Shown here piece after piece: positions 1-5,296 of a stretch of DNA of 8,356 bases (position 1 is the stretch's first letter; each line of letters begins with the position of its first letter). The stretch lies in the NCBI GenBank assembly GCA_030432135.1, contig JAUIHD010000015.1:1-8356 (forward strand). Direction: 5' to 3'. The position numbers and the translations under genes are program-made. Origin of the DNA: a bacterium. GTDB lineage: Bacteria; Patescibacteriota; Minisyncoccia; Phycocordibacterales; 1-14-0-10-42-12. The notes beneath the pieces were generated by a model, which did no database searches, was not told the origin of the DNA, and worked only from the letters and a program-made list of their open reading frames with translations.

Positions 1-6
1 TGGCGT

Positions 7-35
7 ATTATAGCATATATCACCCTATTTTTGAA
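7..35 (-). promoter_or_regulatory. Promoter-like site reading out of the left edge
   Basis: On the minus strand there is a perfect -10 hexamer TATAAT (plus-strand 7-12) preceded by TGC, which makes an extended -10. A -35-like TTCAAA (plus-strand 30-35) lies exactly 17 bases away. Transcription would start at about the first base of the window and run leftwards, so the gene served lies outside. The site is just past the stop of the small membrane-protein gene on the same strand. Its quality suggests a new transcription unit, but this is inference from hexamer matching only. Confidence 0.5.
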
Positions 36-56
36 GCTATTTTTTAAGGTGTATTG

Positions 57-353
57 TTAGTTATTTGTATATTCAATTTCACCTTCTAAAAATCCAGAGT
101 TAAGCGCTGAACCAAGATTTTTTACGTTGTTATAAAATCCGCTAGGAATACTCTTAACTTTATCTTGTATAACAAGTACTAAAGGCAACTCTTTACCTTG
201 CTGCAGACGTGCATATGCTGCATCTCGATCAACGGTACGCGTCATGACCCACATGCCTAAAATACCAAGTGTAACAACGCTTGAAATAGAAAGAGCAATT
301 ATTTTTTGAGTAGTACTAGATGACTCTCGTAAACGTTCAATGATGCTGAACAT
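57..353 (-). CDS. Small single-span membrane protein, unknown function
   Basis: A 98-residue protein starting MFSIIERLRES. Residues 1-17 are polar and charged, 18-38 form one hydrophobic segment (IIALSISSVVTLGILGMWVM), and the remainder is a polar tail of about 60 residues with no motif I recognise. The layout fits a short cytoplasmic N-terminus, one membrane span and a C-terminal tail, probably outside. An in-frame GTG at 368 would add five residues and overlap the upstream gene. The ATG at 353 is preferred because it lies four bases after that gene's TAG stop. No Shine-Dalgarno sequence is visible, so translation is probably coupled to the upstream MBL-fold gene, with which it likely forms an operon. 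I do not recognise the family. Reality as a gene is likely from the coherent membrane segment and operon spacing; function is unknown. Confidence 0.7.
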   Translation of the reverse strand: MFSIIERLRESSSTTQKIIALSISSVVTLGILGMWVMTRTVDRDAAYARLQQGKELPLVLVIQDKVKSIPSGFYNNVKNLGSALNSGFLEGEIEYTNN

Positions 354-357
354 AGTT

Positions 358-987
358 CTATTGTGCACTTAGTACAACAATCTCCCCATTTTTCCCGTCG
401 ACATCCTTTCGTTTTATAGTGAGTTTATCAACCGCCTTTGTTCCTTCTGCACCACCCTCTTTCAGAAACTGCTTTATATGCGTGTCTTTCATATGGGCAC
501 CCATTGGTACAACAATGCTAGCTTCGAGGCCAACGGCGAGCTTATATGCGTCGCTTGGACCAAGTTCTCCTTCCCCATCGATCGGTACAAAAAGAATGTC
601 TACAGAGTCAATCTCCTCACTCGCCTCTGCACCTACAGAAGGTTTATTGAGAGAACCGGCAAAACAAATATTCATTCCTTCAAGGTTTACCAAATATACA
701 GTGTTGATACCCTCTACGTCTCCGTATGTTGATTCTGTTTGAAACCCTTTAATAATGACATCACGGATTTCATATTCTCCCGGCCCATCAATAACAAAAG
801 CATTTTTATCTCCACGCTGCGCCTCTTCTTTACCATTCATGTCTGGATGTTTTGTTGTAATAAGTACTACATCAGCACCAAAATTTGCTGATTTGAGCTT
901 CGAGTTTTTTGAAACAGGATTAAACGCAAGCGTAAGATCGCCAAAACTAACGCGAAACGCTTGTCCTCCGTGATATGTAATAACCAT
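358..987 (-). CDS. MBL-fold (UlaG-like) protein with degenerate metal-binding motif
   Basis: A 209-residue protein resembling the beta-lactamase-like domain of the UlaG/YtnP-type MBL-fold hydrolases (the Lactamase_B_3 type). The N-terminal strand pair is YHGGQAFRVSFGDLTLAFNP (residues 5-24), followed by DVVLIT and the site where the family has THxHxDH. Here that site reads TTKHPDM (44-50), keeping one His and the Asp but not the first and third His. GPGEYEI (68-74) is a hallmark I associate with Patescibacteria members. GSLNKP (111-116) lies where a ligand Asp usually occurs, and PMGAH (161-165) replaces the usual PxHY-like site. It is probably unable to bind the normal two-metal centre and may be a structural or regulatory pseudoenzyme. 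The ATG at 987 is chosen over the upstream start at 1008 because MVITYHGG matches the fold's first strand. The small membrane-protein gene follows within four bases. Family assignment is fairly firm; biological role is unknown. Confidence 0.82.
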   Translation of the reverse strand: MVITYHGGQAFRVSFGDLTLAFNPVSKNSKLKSANFGADVVLITTKHPDMNGKEEAQRGDKNAFVIDGPGEYEIRDVIIKGFQTESTYGDVEGINTVYLVNLEGMNICFAGSLNKPSVGAEASEEIDSVDILFVPIDGEGELGPSDAYKLAVGLEASIVVPMGAHMKDTHIKQFLKEGGAEGTKAVDKLTIKRKDVDGKNGEIVVLSAQ

Positions 988-1037
988 ATATCGCCTAGTG
1001 TAGCGCAATTTGTGTCCTTTATCTACTTATAAAACCT

Positions 1038-1065
1038 TTGCAAAAGCACAAAAATGCGGTATAAA
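1038..1065 (+). promoter_or_regulatory. Candidate promoter of the S1-protein gene
   Basis: TTGCAA (1038-1043) and TATAAA (1060-1065) are separated by 16 bases, matching four of six and five of six consensus positions. The start site would be near 1072, giving a leader of about 115 bases before the ATG at 1187. Part of that leader folds into a hairpin at 1075-1096. Closer A+T-rich boxes just before the ATG (TTTATATTT) could give a second, short-leader transcript. Confidence 0.45.
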
Positions 1066-1074
1066 TAGTGCCGT

Positions 1075-1096
1075 TCGGATACCTTGTGGTATACGA
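1075..1096 (+). promoter_or_regulatory. Hairpin at the 5' end of the S1 leader
   Basis: TCG-G-ATACC, loop TTGT, GGTAT-A-CGA forms eight base pairs with one G/A mismatch and a four-base loop. It begins only a few bases after the predicted start site. GTATAC occurs at 1089-1094 and again at 1137-1142, and CCGTT (1071-1075) can pair with AACGG (1153-1157), so the leader may fold further. A regulatory role is inference. Autogenous leader control is known for E. coli rpsA, but I see no sequence match to that leader. Confidence 0.3.
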
Positions 1097-1186
1097 GTAT
1101 ATTATTAGCCACAAAGGCAAGTAATCCTTTCTTACTGTATACGGCAAACGAGCAACGGATAGAAAGACCTTGCTGATTTTATATTT

Positions 1187-2332
1187 ATGGCAAAAGAAGA
1201 AATTATAACAAAGGAAGACGAGCTTGCCGGAGAAAAAGAAGCTCAAGAAAAAAACAAAAAGGATACCCCTATGGGCAAGCTTTTTGCAGAGATTACAAAC
1301 CCACCAGCGATAGAAAGTCTTGTTGAGGGTAAAGTTATCAGTCTTGATAACAAAGCAGTCTATGTAGACCTACCTCCATACGGAACAGGTATTATATTTG
1401 GACGAGAATTCATCAACGCCCGAGACATCATCCGAAAGATGAATATTGGAGACACTATTTCTGCAAAGGTTGTGTCTTACGACAACGAAGACGGCTACAT
1501 TGAAATATCAATCAAAGAAGCTCGTCAGGCACTCATTTGGGGTGAAGCAGAAGAAGCTGTCCGAGATGCGAAAGTATTCGAACTTCCTATTACGGACGCA
1601 AACAAGGGTGGGCTACTTATCAACTGGCAAGGTATTACTGGATTCCTTCCAGCGTCACAATTGAAGACAGAGCACTACCCACGCGTACAGGATGGAGATA
1701 AGGACCGTATCCTTGATGAGCTCAAGAAGCTGATCGGTGAAAAAATCGCCGTATCTATCATCACAGCACTTCCACGAGAAGGAAAACTTATCTTCTCTGA
1801 AAAAGGTATGGAAGAAGCAGCAAAGGGAGAAATGGTACAGAAATATGCAGTTGGTGATGTGCTCGATGGAGAAGTTACTGGTGTTGTAGAATTTGGTGTC
1901 TTTGTGAAAGTCGAAGATGGACTAGAAGGGCTTGTTCACATTTCAGAAATGGATTGGGGACTTGTTGATGATCCAAAACAGCTTTACAAGATTGGCGACA
2001 AAGTGAAGGTAAAAGTGATCGAAGTGAAGGATGAAAAGATTTCACTTTCTATCAAGCAGATGCGAGAAAACCCATGGGAATCAGCATCTAAGAAATACAA
2101 GAAAGACGACGTTGTTGACGGTGTAATCATCAAATTCAACAAGCATGGCGCACTTGCTTCTATTGAAGAAGGTGTTGCAGGACTTGTACATGTCTCTGAA
2201 TTTGGAAGTGATGAAAAGCTTCGAAAGACATTGGAGCTCGGCAAGAGCTACAAGTTCAAGATTAACGTCTTTGAACCAAAAGAAATGAAAATGACACTCT
2301 CATTCGCAAACAAGGAAGAAAAGAGCGAATAA
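1187..2332 (+). CDS. rpsA: S1 RNA-binding domain protein, ribosomal protein bS1-like
   Basis: A 381-residue protein built from four S1 (OB-fold) repeats after a charged, Lys/Glu-rich N-terminus of about 40 residues. Approximate repeats are 44-112, 130-207 (the most divergent), 222-291 and 308-373. Repeats 3 and 4 carry the classic signatures DGLEGLVHISEM and EGVAGLVHVSEF. Ribosomal S1 binds mRNA on the 30S subunit and helps load it. E. coli S1 has six repeats, while shorter four-repeat versions occur in many bacteria, so this is a short form. The start is the ATG in tatttATGGCAAAAGAAG. No Shine-Dalgarno sequence precedes it, as is also common for E. coli rpsA. The gene stands alone, with a leader of about 115 bases upstream and a strong terminator 14 bases after the TAA stop. 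The alternative is a general S1-domain RNA-binding protein and not a true ribosomal S1; the single-copy look and four domains favour bS1. Confidence 0.9.
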   Translation: MAKEEIITKEDELAGEKEAQEKNKKDTPMGKLFAEITNPPAIESLVEGKVISLDNKAVYVDLPPYGTGIIFGREFINARDIIRKMNIGDTISAKVVSYDNEDGYIEISIKEARQALIWGEAEEAVRDAKVFELPITDANKGGLLINWQGITGFLPASQLKTEHYPRVQDGDKDRILDELKKLIGEKIAVSIITALPREGKLIFSEKGMEEAAKGEMVQKYAVGDVLDGEVTGVVEFGVFVKVEDGLEGLVHISEMDWGLVDDPKQLYKIGDKVKVKVIEVKDEKISLSIKQMRENPWESASKKYKKDDVVDGVIIKFNKHGALASIEEGVAGLVHVSEFGSDEKLRKTLELGKSYKFKINVFEPKEMKMTLSFANKEEKSE

Positions 2333-2345
2333 ACAAAGTTTCCTT

Positions 2346-2386
2346 AGTAAAAAGCGTGCCAAGGAAAGGCACGCTTTTTACTTTTA
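2346..2386 (+). terminator. Strong intrinsic terminator after the S1 gene
   Basis: A perfect 15-bp stem, AGTAAAAAGCGTGCC (2346-2360) with GGCACGCTTTTTACT (2368-2382), encloses a seven-base loop and ends in a T-run. The A-run on the other side means it could also work in the opposite direction, but no minus-strand gene reads into it. It separates the S1 gene from the orphan gene at 2480. Confidence 0.92.
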
Positions 2387-2402
2387 AACACCACATGCAA
2401 TA

Positions 2403-2441
2403 GGGAGGAACGTATATATGGGTTATTATATATGCAGATAG
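2403..2441 (+). other. Possible seven-codon leader ORF with its own Shine-Dalgarno
   Basis: GGGAGG (2403-2408) precedes an ATG at 2418 by nine bases. The frame reads MGYYICR and stops at TAG (2439-2441). Immediately downstream, CACTA (2451-2455) and TAGTG (2459-2463) form a small hairpin that abuts the Shine-Dalgarno of the next gene. The arrangement resembles a translated leader, but I see no clear promoter upstream of 2403. If transcription starts at the A+T-rich box around 2424-2434 instead, this ORF would not be transcribed. Confidence 0.25.
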
Positions 2442-2466
2442 TAGGTCCCCCACTAGTTTAGTGTAT

Positions 2467-2471
2467 GGAGG
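2467..2471 (+). promoter_or_regulatory. Strong Shine-Dalgarno GGAGG that fixes the start at 2480
   Basis: GGAGG is spaced eight bases from the ATG at 2480. An upstream in-frame ATG at 2465 overlaps this site and would have no ribosome-binding site of its own, so 2480 is the better start. It is the only well-placed strong Shine-Dalgarno before a real gene in the window. Confidence 0.7.
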
Positions 2472-2479
2472 TACCGTTC

Positions 2480-2794
2480 ATGGTAGATGCGTTAGGTCCG
2501 ACACTAGTCGAACCAATCATTGTCACGAAGGAAGGAGCACTCGAGCTTGCTCTCCTGAACATGGTCCGCAATGTCAACGTGGAACAGGCGCAGGTCCAAC
2601 TTTCCGTGATGAAGGCTGCAGATTTCTTCCACATCGGGAGTAAGCTCCTCGATGGAAAGTCTATCTCGACCGAAGAGATGCTCAAGATGGTCCAACTGCT
2701 CCGAGACATCCTCAGAGTCGAACTTATCGAGCTCGAGCAAGCGATCGACGAGCTTGACAACAGGCGCCGCGCGCGGATTGCGGCGGCGGCCTAA
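2480..2794 (+). CDS. Orphan helical protein of unknown function, G+C-richer than its neighbours
   Basis: A 104-residue protein that I do not recognise. It begins MVDALGPTLVEP, continues as amphipathic helical sequence without membrane spans, and has a likely coiled-coil-prone Leu/Ile/Glu-rich stretch at about residues 64-93 (MLKMVQLLRDILRVELIELE). It ends in an Arg/Ala tail (RRRARIAAAA). Codons ending in C or G (CTC, GTC, ATC, GCG) are clearly commoner than in the A+T-leaning neighbours, judged by eye. It forms its own unit, with a strong terminator upstream, its own Shine-Dalgarno, and a terminator hairpin just after the stop that is shared with the converging pth gene. The unusual codon use could mean very high expression, recent transfer, or both. 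No conserved catalytic motif is visible, so a structural, binding or nucleic-acid-associated role is possible but unproven. Confidence 0.8.
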   Translation: MVDALGPTLVEPIIVTKEGALELALLNMVRNVNVEQAQVQLSVMKAADFFHIGSKLLDGKSISTEEMLKMVQLLRDILRVELIELEQAIDELDNRRRARIAAAA

Positions 2795-2807
2795 ACGACA
2801 ACAATCC

Positions 2808-2857
2808 AAAAAGCAGCACTGCCCGGCGCGGGTCTCACTCGCGCCGGTGCTTCTTTT
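2808..2857. terminator. Bidirectional terminator between convergent genes
   Basis: CCGGCGCG (2823-2830) pairs with CGCGCCGG (2840-2847) around a nine-base loop, and flanking AAGCA and TGCTT can extend the stem past a bulge. A T-run follows on the plus strand (CTTCTTTTTC), and the A-run near 2806-2811 gives a T-run on the minus strand. It therefore serves both the orphan gene (plus) and pth (minus). Confidence 0.85.
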
Positions 2858-2863
2858 TCAAAC

Positions 2864-3088
2864 CTAGAACATTCCATTAAAAATAGTCTGCGCTTTGGGG
2901 CGTCCCTCACTCACCAATATTTCGATCGCTTCAGAAACACCCTTACCGATTTTTTTAACAAGTTTAAGTTCGTCCGGTGTAAATGTACCCAACACATGCT
3001 TATGTACTGCTTCCTCCCCTTTTGGTTTTTTAACCTTTCCCGTTGGTGTTACTTTCGAGATCCCCGCTTTGATACGCAAATAGGCTTT
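2864..3088 (-). pseudogene. pth: C-terminal third of peptidyl-tRNA hydrolase, cut off by an in-frame TAA
   Basis: This stretch is in the same frame as the upstream pth segment and is separated from it only by a TAA codon at 3089-3091. It encodes the expected end of the Pth fold. KAYLRIKAGISKV is where the family has a KxFxRxRxGIG-like segment. It is followed by VHKHVLGTF (family: VxxYVLGxF), a helical region (ELKLVKKIGKGVSEAIEILV) and a short tail ending at TAG. Reading through the TAA gives about 198 residues, the normal size of bacterial Pth. A TTG at 3079 could start a 71-residue separate ORF, but it has no ribosome-binding site and would be only a domain fragment. The simplest view is one gene with a single-base nonsense change. 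Whether it is real, read through or an assembly error cannot be decided from the sequence. Confidence 0.75.
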
Positions 3089-3460
3089 TTAGCCAAGCGC
3101 ACGATTTATAGAAATCACCCCCTTATGCCCTCCATCGCCTCTATTAAAGAGCATCTTAGCGCTCCCAATGCCCATATCGAGGTCATCATGAATGACAACA
3201 GTGTTCTCAATCTTTTTCGTACCCCCTTTTAGATGTGCAACACTCTTCCCACTCTTATTTACAAACGTTTGCGGCAAGATAAGTTCAATTTTTTTCTTCC
3301 CGATCTCTCCTTTCGACACAAGCGCACTTTTTTTCTTATCCTCTTTCCATTCTCCAAAACTAAAATGCTTCTGTAATGCTTCTACTAAAATAAACCCGAC
3401 ATTGTGTCGTGTATTTTTATATTCGTCTCCCGGATTTCCTATCCCGACAATCGTAATCAT
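3089..3460 (-). CDS. pth: Peptidyl-tRNA hydrolase, N-terminal two thirds, prematurely stopped
   Basis: Pth cleaves peptidyl-tRNA dropped from ribosomes and recycles tRNA; it is normally essential. This ORF encodes 123 residues starting MITIVGIGNPG. Conserved elements are GNPG (Asn9), TRHNVGF (His19, the catalytic base by family knowledge), TFVNKSG (Asn68) and HDDLD (Asp92). In GGHKG (110-114), Lys stands where E. coli has Asn114. Translation stops after RALG at TAA, before the C-terminal strand and helices, so the product as written is about 75 residues short and would probably not fold normally. The continuation lies in the same frame downstream. The start at 3460 is preferred to an in-frame ATG at 3523 because family members begin directly with the first strand. 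A -10-like TAGACT lies seven bases upstream of the ATG. The gene is divergent from lepB. Confidence 0.85.
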   Translation of the reverse strand: MITIVGIGNPGDEYKNTRHNVGFILVEALQKHFSFGEWKEDKKKSALVSKGEIGKKKIELILPQTFVNKSGKSVAHLKGGTKKIENTVVIHDDLDMGIGSAKMLFNRGDGGHKGVISINRALG

Positions 3461-3502
3461 GTGTTTTAGTCTACACCAAACATTTCCCAGATGAAAATTG
3501 TC

Positions 3503-3531
3503 TTGTGTCAAACGGCTTACCATAATAAAAT
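3503..3531 (+). promoter_or_regulatory. Candidate lepB promoter, probably leaderless
   Basis: TTGTGT (3503-3508) and TAAAAT (3526-3531) are 17 bases apart. Only nine bases separate the -10 box from the lepB ATG, so the transcript would begin at or within about three bases of the start codon. No Shine-Dalgarno sequence is present, which fits a leaderless mRNA. Confidence 0.45.
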
Positions 3532-3540
3532 GTACACACT

Positions 3541-4131
3541 ATGCATGATACAAATGCAGCACCTACAGAAAAAGAACTTTCACAAAACGAACACAAACAC
3601 GAATTCCGCGACGAAATGATCCGATTCGCTTTTATCTTTCTTCTCATTATTGTTCCGCTTCGAATTTTTGTAGCACAACCATTTGTTGTCTCCGGTGCAT
3701 CGATGGATCCGACCTTCGGATCAGGTGATTACCTCATTGTTGATCAAGTAACTCCTAAGTTTGGCAAAGGATGGCAACGATACGATGTTGTTGTGTTCAA
3801 ATTCCCATTTGAAAAGAGTCGTTTTCTTATAAAGCGCATTATCGGACTCCCAGGAGAAACTGTAGAAGGAAAAAATGGTGTTATTACGATCTTTAATGAA
3901 GAAAACCCAGACGGTATAGTTCTCGACGAATCATATATAGTACACACAAAAAATGATGATTTTAGTACTGAAGTAGCAGCGGGAACATATTTTGTTATGG
4001 GAGATAATCGTGAAGGAAGCTATGACTCGCGCGCATGGGGCACACTTTCTGAAGATCTTCTTATTGGACGACCCGTTATACGCCTATTTCCTTTTAGTGC
4101 GATTGATATAAACCCAGGTCTCAACGAATAA
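3541..4131 (+). CDS. lepB: Signal peptidase I
   Basis: A 196-residue type I signal peptidase, the membrane serine protease that removes signal peptides from exported proteins. A polar N-terminus (1-25) precedes one membrane span (about 26-45). The catalytic serine lies in SGASMDPT (Ser54), and the general-base lysine lies in FLIKRIIGLPGE (Lys98). The conserved C-terminal boxes MGDNR (153-157) and DSRAWG (162-167) are intact. The single N-terminal span and short length match the Gram-positive-style enzyme and not the two-span E. coli LepB. The active site faces outside the cytoplasmic membrane. All key residues are present, so it should be active. The start follows a leaderless-type promoter. 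The HisRS-like gene begins one base after the TAA stop, so the two are co-transcribed and probably translationally coupled. Confidence 0.96.
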   Translation: MHDTNAAPTEKELSQNEHKHEFRDEMIRFAFIFLLIIVPLRIFVAQPFVVSGASMDPTFGSGDYLIVDQVTPKFGKGWQRYDVVVFKFPFEKSRFLIKRIIGLPGETVEGKNGVITIFNEENPDGIVLDESYIVHTKNDDFSTEVAAGTYFVMGDNREGSYDSRAWGTLSEDLLIGRPVIRLFPFSAIDINPGLNE

Positions 4132-4132
4132 C

Positions 4133-4639
4133 ATGGAAAATACCAACCTTCCAAAATTTATGAGTCCGGAATACGAAAAGATCGCGGAGACAACAATGCA
4201 CTACGGCTTTATACCGATAAAAACTCCACGAATATCAAAAGAGGACCGTTCACTTTCACAAAAGTTTGAGGACGCCATGTGTGGGGACAGCGTACAAGAG
4301 CGAATGGCCCTACTCAGACTATACGTAGAGCATCAGCTCAAAGAAAAAGGTGGTCCAGCGCTCTTTTATTACTCAAAACCATTTCGTAAGAAAAAGGTAC
4401 AAGGGCACAAATTTTCGCTTGATATTGTAGGAACAAACGAAAGTATCGCTGACGCGCTTCTTATTCAAGCAACCAAGGCATGTCTTGAAGCAGAAGGATT
4501 TAAAAAGTTGATTGTTGATATAAATAGCATGGGAGAGAAAGATACCGTCTCTCGTTTTGAAAAAGAACTCAGTAACTATTTAAGAAAACATATAGAAAAT
4601 GTTCCAGACAAATACACTCGAAATAGTATCGTGTACTGA
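4133..4639 (+). CDS. HisRS-like class II synthetase paralogue, N-terminal part
   Basis: A 168-residue ORF with the N-terminal class II aminoacyl-tRNA synthetase core of the HisRS/HisZ type. Motif 1 is recognisable as YGFIPIKTPRI (24-34). A motif-2-like segment, SKPFRKKKVQGHKFSLDIVG (81-100), keeps the Arg and an aromatic but replaces the acidic residue of the HisRS motif. A helix-strand part follows (ADALLIQATKACLEAEGFKKL, then IVDINSMGEKD), as in HisRS. The frame ends at TGA after VPDKYTRNSIVY, in the middle of the linker before the region that should contain the histidine-binding motif. The rest of the protein continues in another frame from about 4599. It starts one base after lepB with no Shine-Dalgarno. 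It may be a HisZ-like regulator, a divergent tRNA-binding paralogue, or half of a broken gene. Canonical HisRS activity is doubtful. Confidence 0.75.
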   Translation: MENTNLPKFMSPEYEKIAETTMHYGFIPIKTPRISKEDRSLSQKFEDAMCGDSVQERMALLRLYVEHQLKEKGGPALFYYSKPFRKKKVQGHKFSLDIVGTNESIADALLIQATKACLEAEGFKKLIVDINSMGEKDTVSRFEKELSNYLRKHIENVPDKYTRNSIVY

Positions 4640-5258
4640 TAATGTATGTGAATCATTCGTATCAACTGCCCCACCAATCGTGAATTACCTTTCAGAAAAT
4701 GCACGAAAACATTTTAAGGAAGTACTAGAATATCTAGAATCAGCAGATATCCCTTATCGAATAAACTACAATTTACTCTCAAATAAAAATATTGGTCATC
4801 ATACAGTCTTTAAAATAAGTGATGAAGAGACAGAGGCAGAGCTTGCCTATGGATATAGATACGGAAAGCTTGGGAAAAAACTAAACGGTAAAAAAGATCT
4901 CCAAGGTGTTACAGCGACAGTATCTTACGAACACAAGAAACCAAATATAAAATTAGTAAAATATAATCCCTTTCAACCCCTCTTTTATTTTATACATCTT
5001 GGTCCGACAGCACGCCTTAAAGGACTCAAGGTTCTTGAGATTTTGAGACGAGCAAATATTCCAACACTTCATGCACTCACAAAAGAAAAAATAAGCGGAC
5101 AAATGTCACACGCTCAGAAGTCTGGAGCAAAATACCTTATTATCATGGGTCAAAAAGAAGCCTGTGAAGACACTATTGTCATTCGTGATATGGCAAACTG
5201 GAAACAAGAGAGTGTACCTATCGGCGACCTTCCAAAACTTATCAAGCGATACAAATAA
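4599..5258 (+). CDS. HisRS-like paralogue, C-terminal part with anticodon-binding-type domain
   Basis: A 219-residue ORF overlapping the upstream ORF by 41 bases in the +1 frame. From residue 12 it continues HisRS homology: CTDNVCESF, then APPIVNYLSENARKHFKEVLEYL. Where HisRS has the histidine-binding RGLDYY motif, this protein has LLSNKNIGHHTVF (59-71), so the key Arg is absent. The GGGRYD-like motif is changed to YGYRYG (84-89), and the motif-3 Arg region reads GVTATVSYE. The last 90 residues or so look like the anticodon-binding domain (FIHLGPTARLKGLKVLEILR, then SGQMSHAQKSGAKYLIIMG and VIRDM). The ATG at 4599 is only a formal start; the homology suggests one protein spanning both ORFs. 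The loss of catalytic motifs points to a paralogue without aminoacylation activity. A terminator follows only after the small RNA downstream. Confidence 0.72.
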   Translation: MFQTNTLEIVSCTDNVCESFVSTAPPIVNYLSENARKHFKEVLEYLESADIPYRINYNLLSNKNIGHHTVFKISDEETEAELAYGYRYGKLGKKLNGKKDLQGVTATVSYEHKKPNIKLVKYNPFQPLFYFIHLGPTARLKGLKVLEILRRANIPTLHALTKEKISGQMSHAQKSGAKYLIIMGQKEACEDTIVIRDMANWKQESVPIGDLPKLIKRYK

Positions 5259-5262
5259 TCTA

Positions 5263-5290
5263 TTGACAAGAGCTACACAGGGAGTATTGT
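5263..5290 (+). promoter_or_regulatory. Promoter of the structured RNA
   Basis: A perfect -35 hexamer TTGACA (5263-5268) is followed after 16 bases by TATTGT (5285-5290), which matches four of six -10 positions. Transcription should begin near 5297, two bases before the closing helix of the RNA at 5299. The promoter starts only five bases after the stop of the HisRS-like gene. Confidence 0.6.
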
Positions 5291-5296
5291 TAATAC

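Noticed and set aside
419..973. Plus-strand ORFs opposite the MBL gene, and similar overlaps elsewhere (for example opposite the S1, orphan and ftsA genes)
   Set aside because: They are antisense or out-of-frame shadows of genes with clear protein-family signatures, and have no recognisable domains or start signals of their own.
2450..2560. Vector polylinker or synthetic DNA (ACTAGT, GGTACC, CTCGAG sites near the orphan gene)
   Set aside because: The sites are scattered, lie partly inside an open coding frame, and are not adjacent as in a polylinker; natural terminators flank the gene.
2864..3079. Separate 71-residue gene starting at TTG 3079
   Set aside because: It lies in the same frame as pth across one TAA and contains exactly the missing C-terminal part of Pth, with no ribosome-binding site, so it is treated as part of the broken pth gene.
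3461..3523. N-terminal extension of Pth from the ATG at 3523
   Set aside because: The extra 21 residues are not Pth-like, and the family starts directly at the first strand (MITIVGIGNPG); a -10-like box falls inside this stretch.
3089..4639. Stop-codon reassignment explaining the broken genes
   Set aside because: TAA ends most intact genes here, so it is not recoded. Reading TGA as an amino acid would extend the HisRS-like ORF by only one codon, to TAA. A change of code does not repair either gene.
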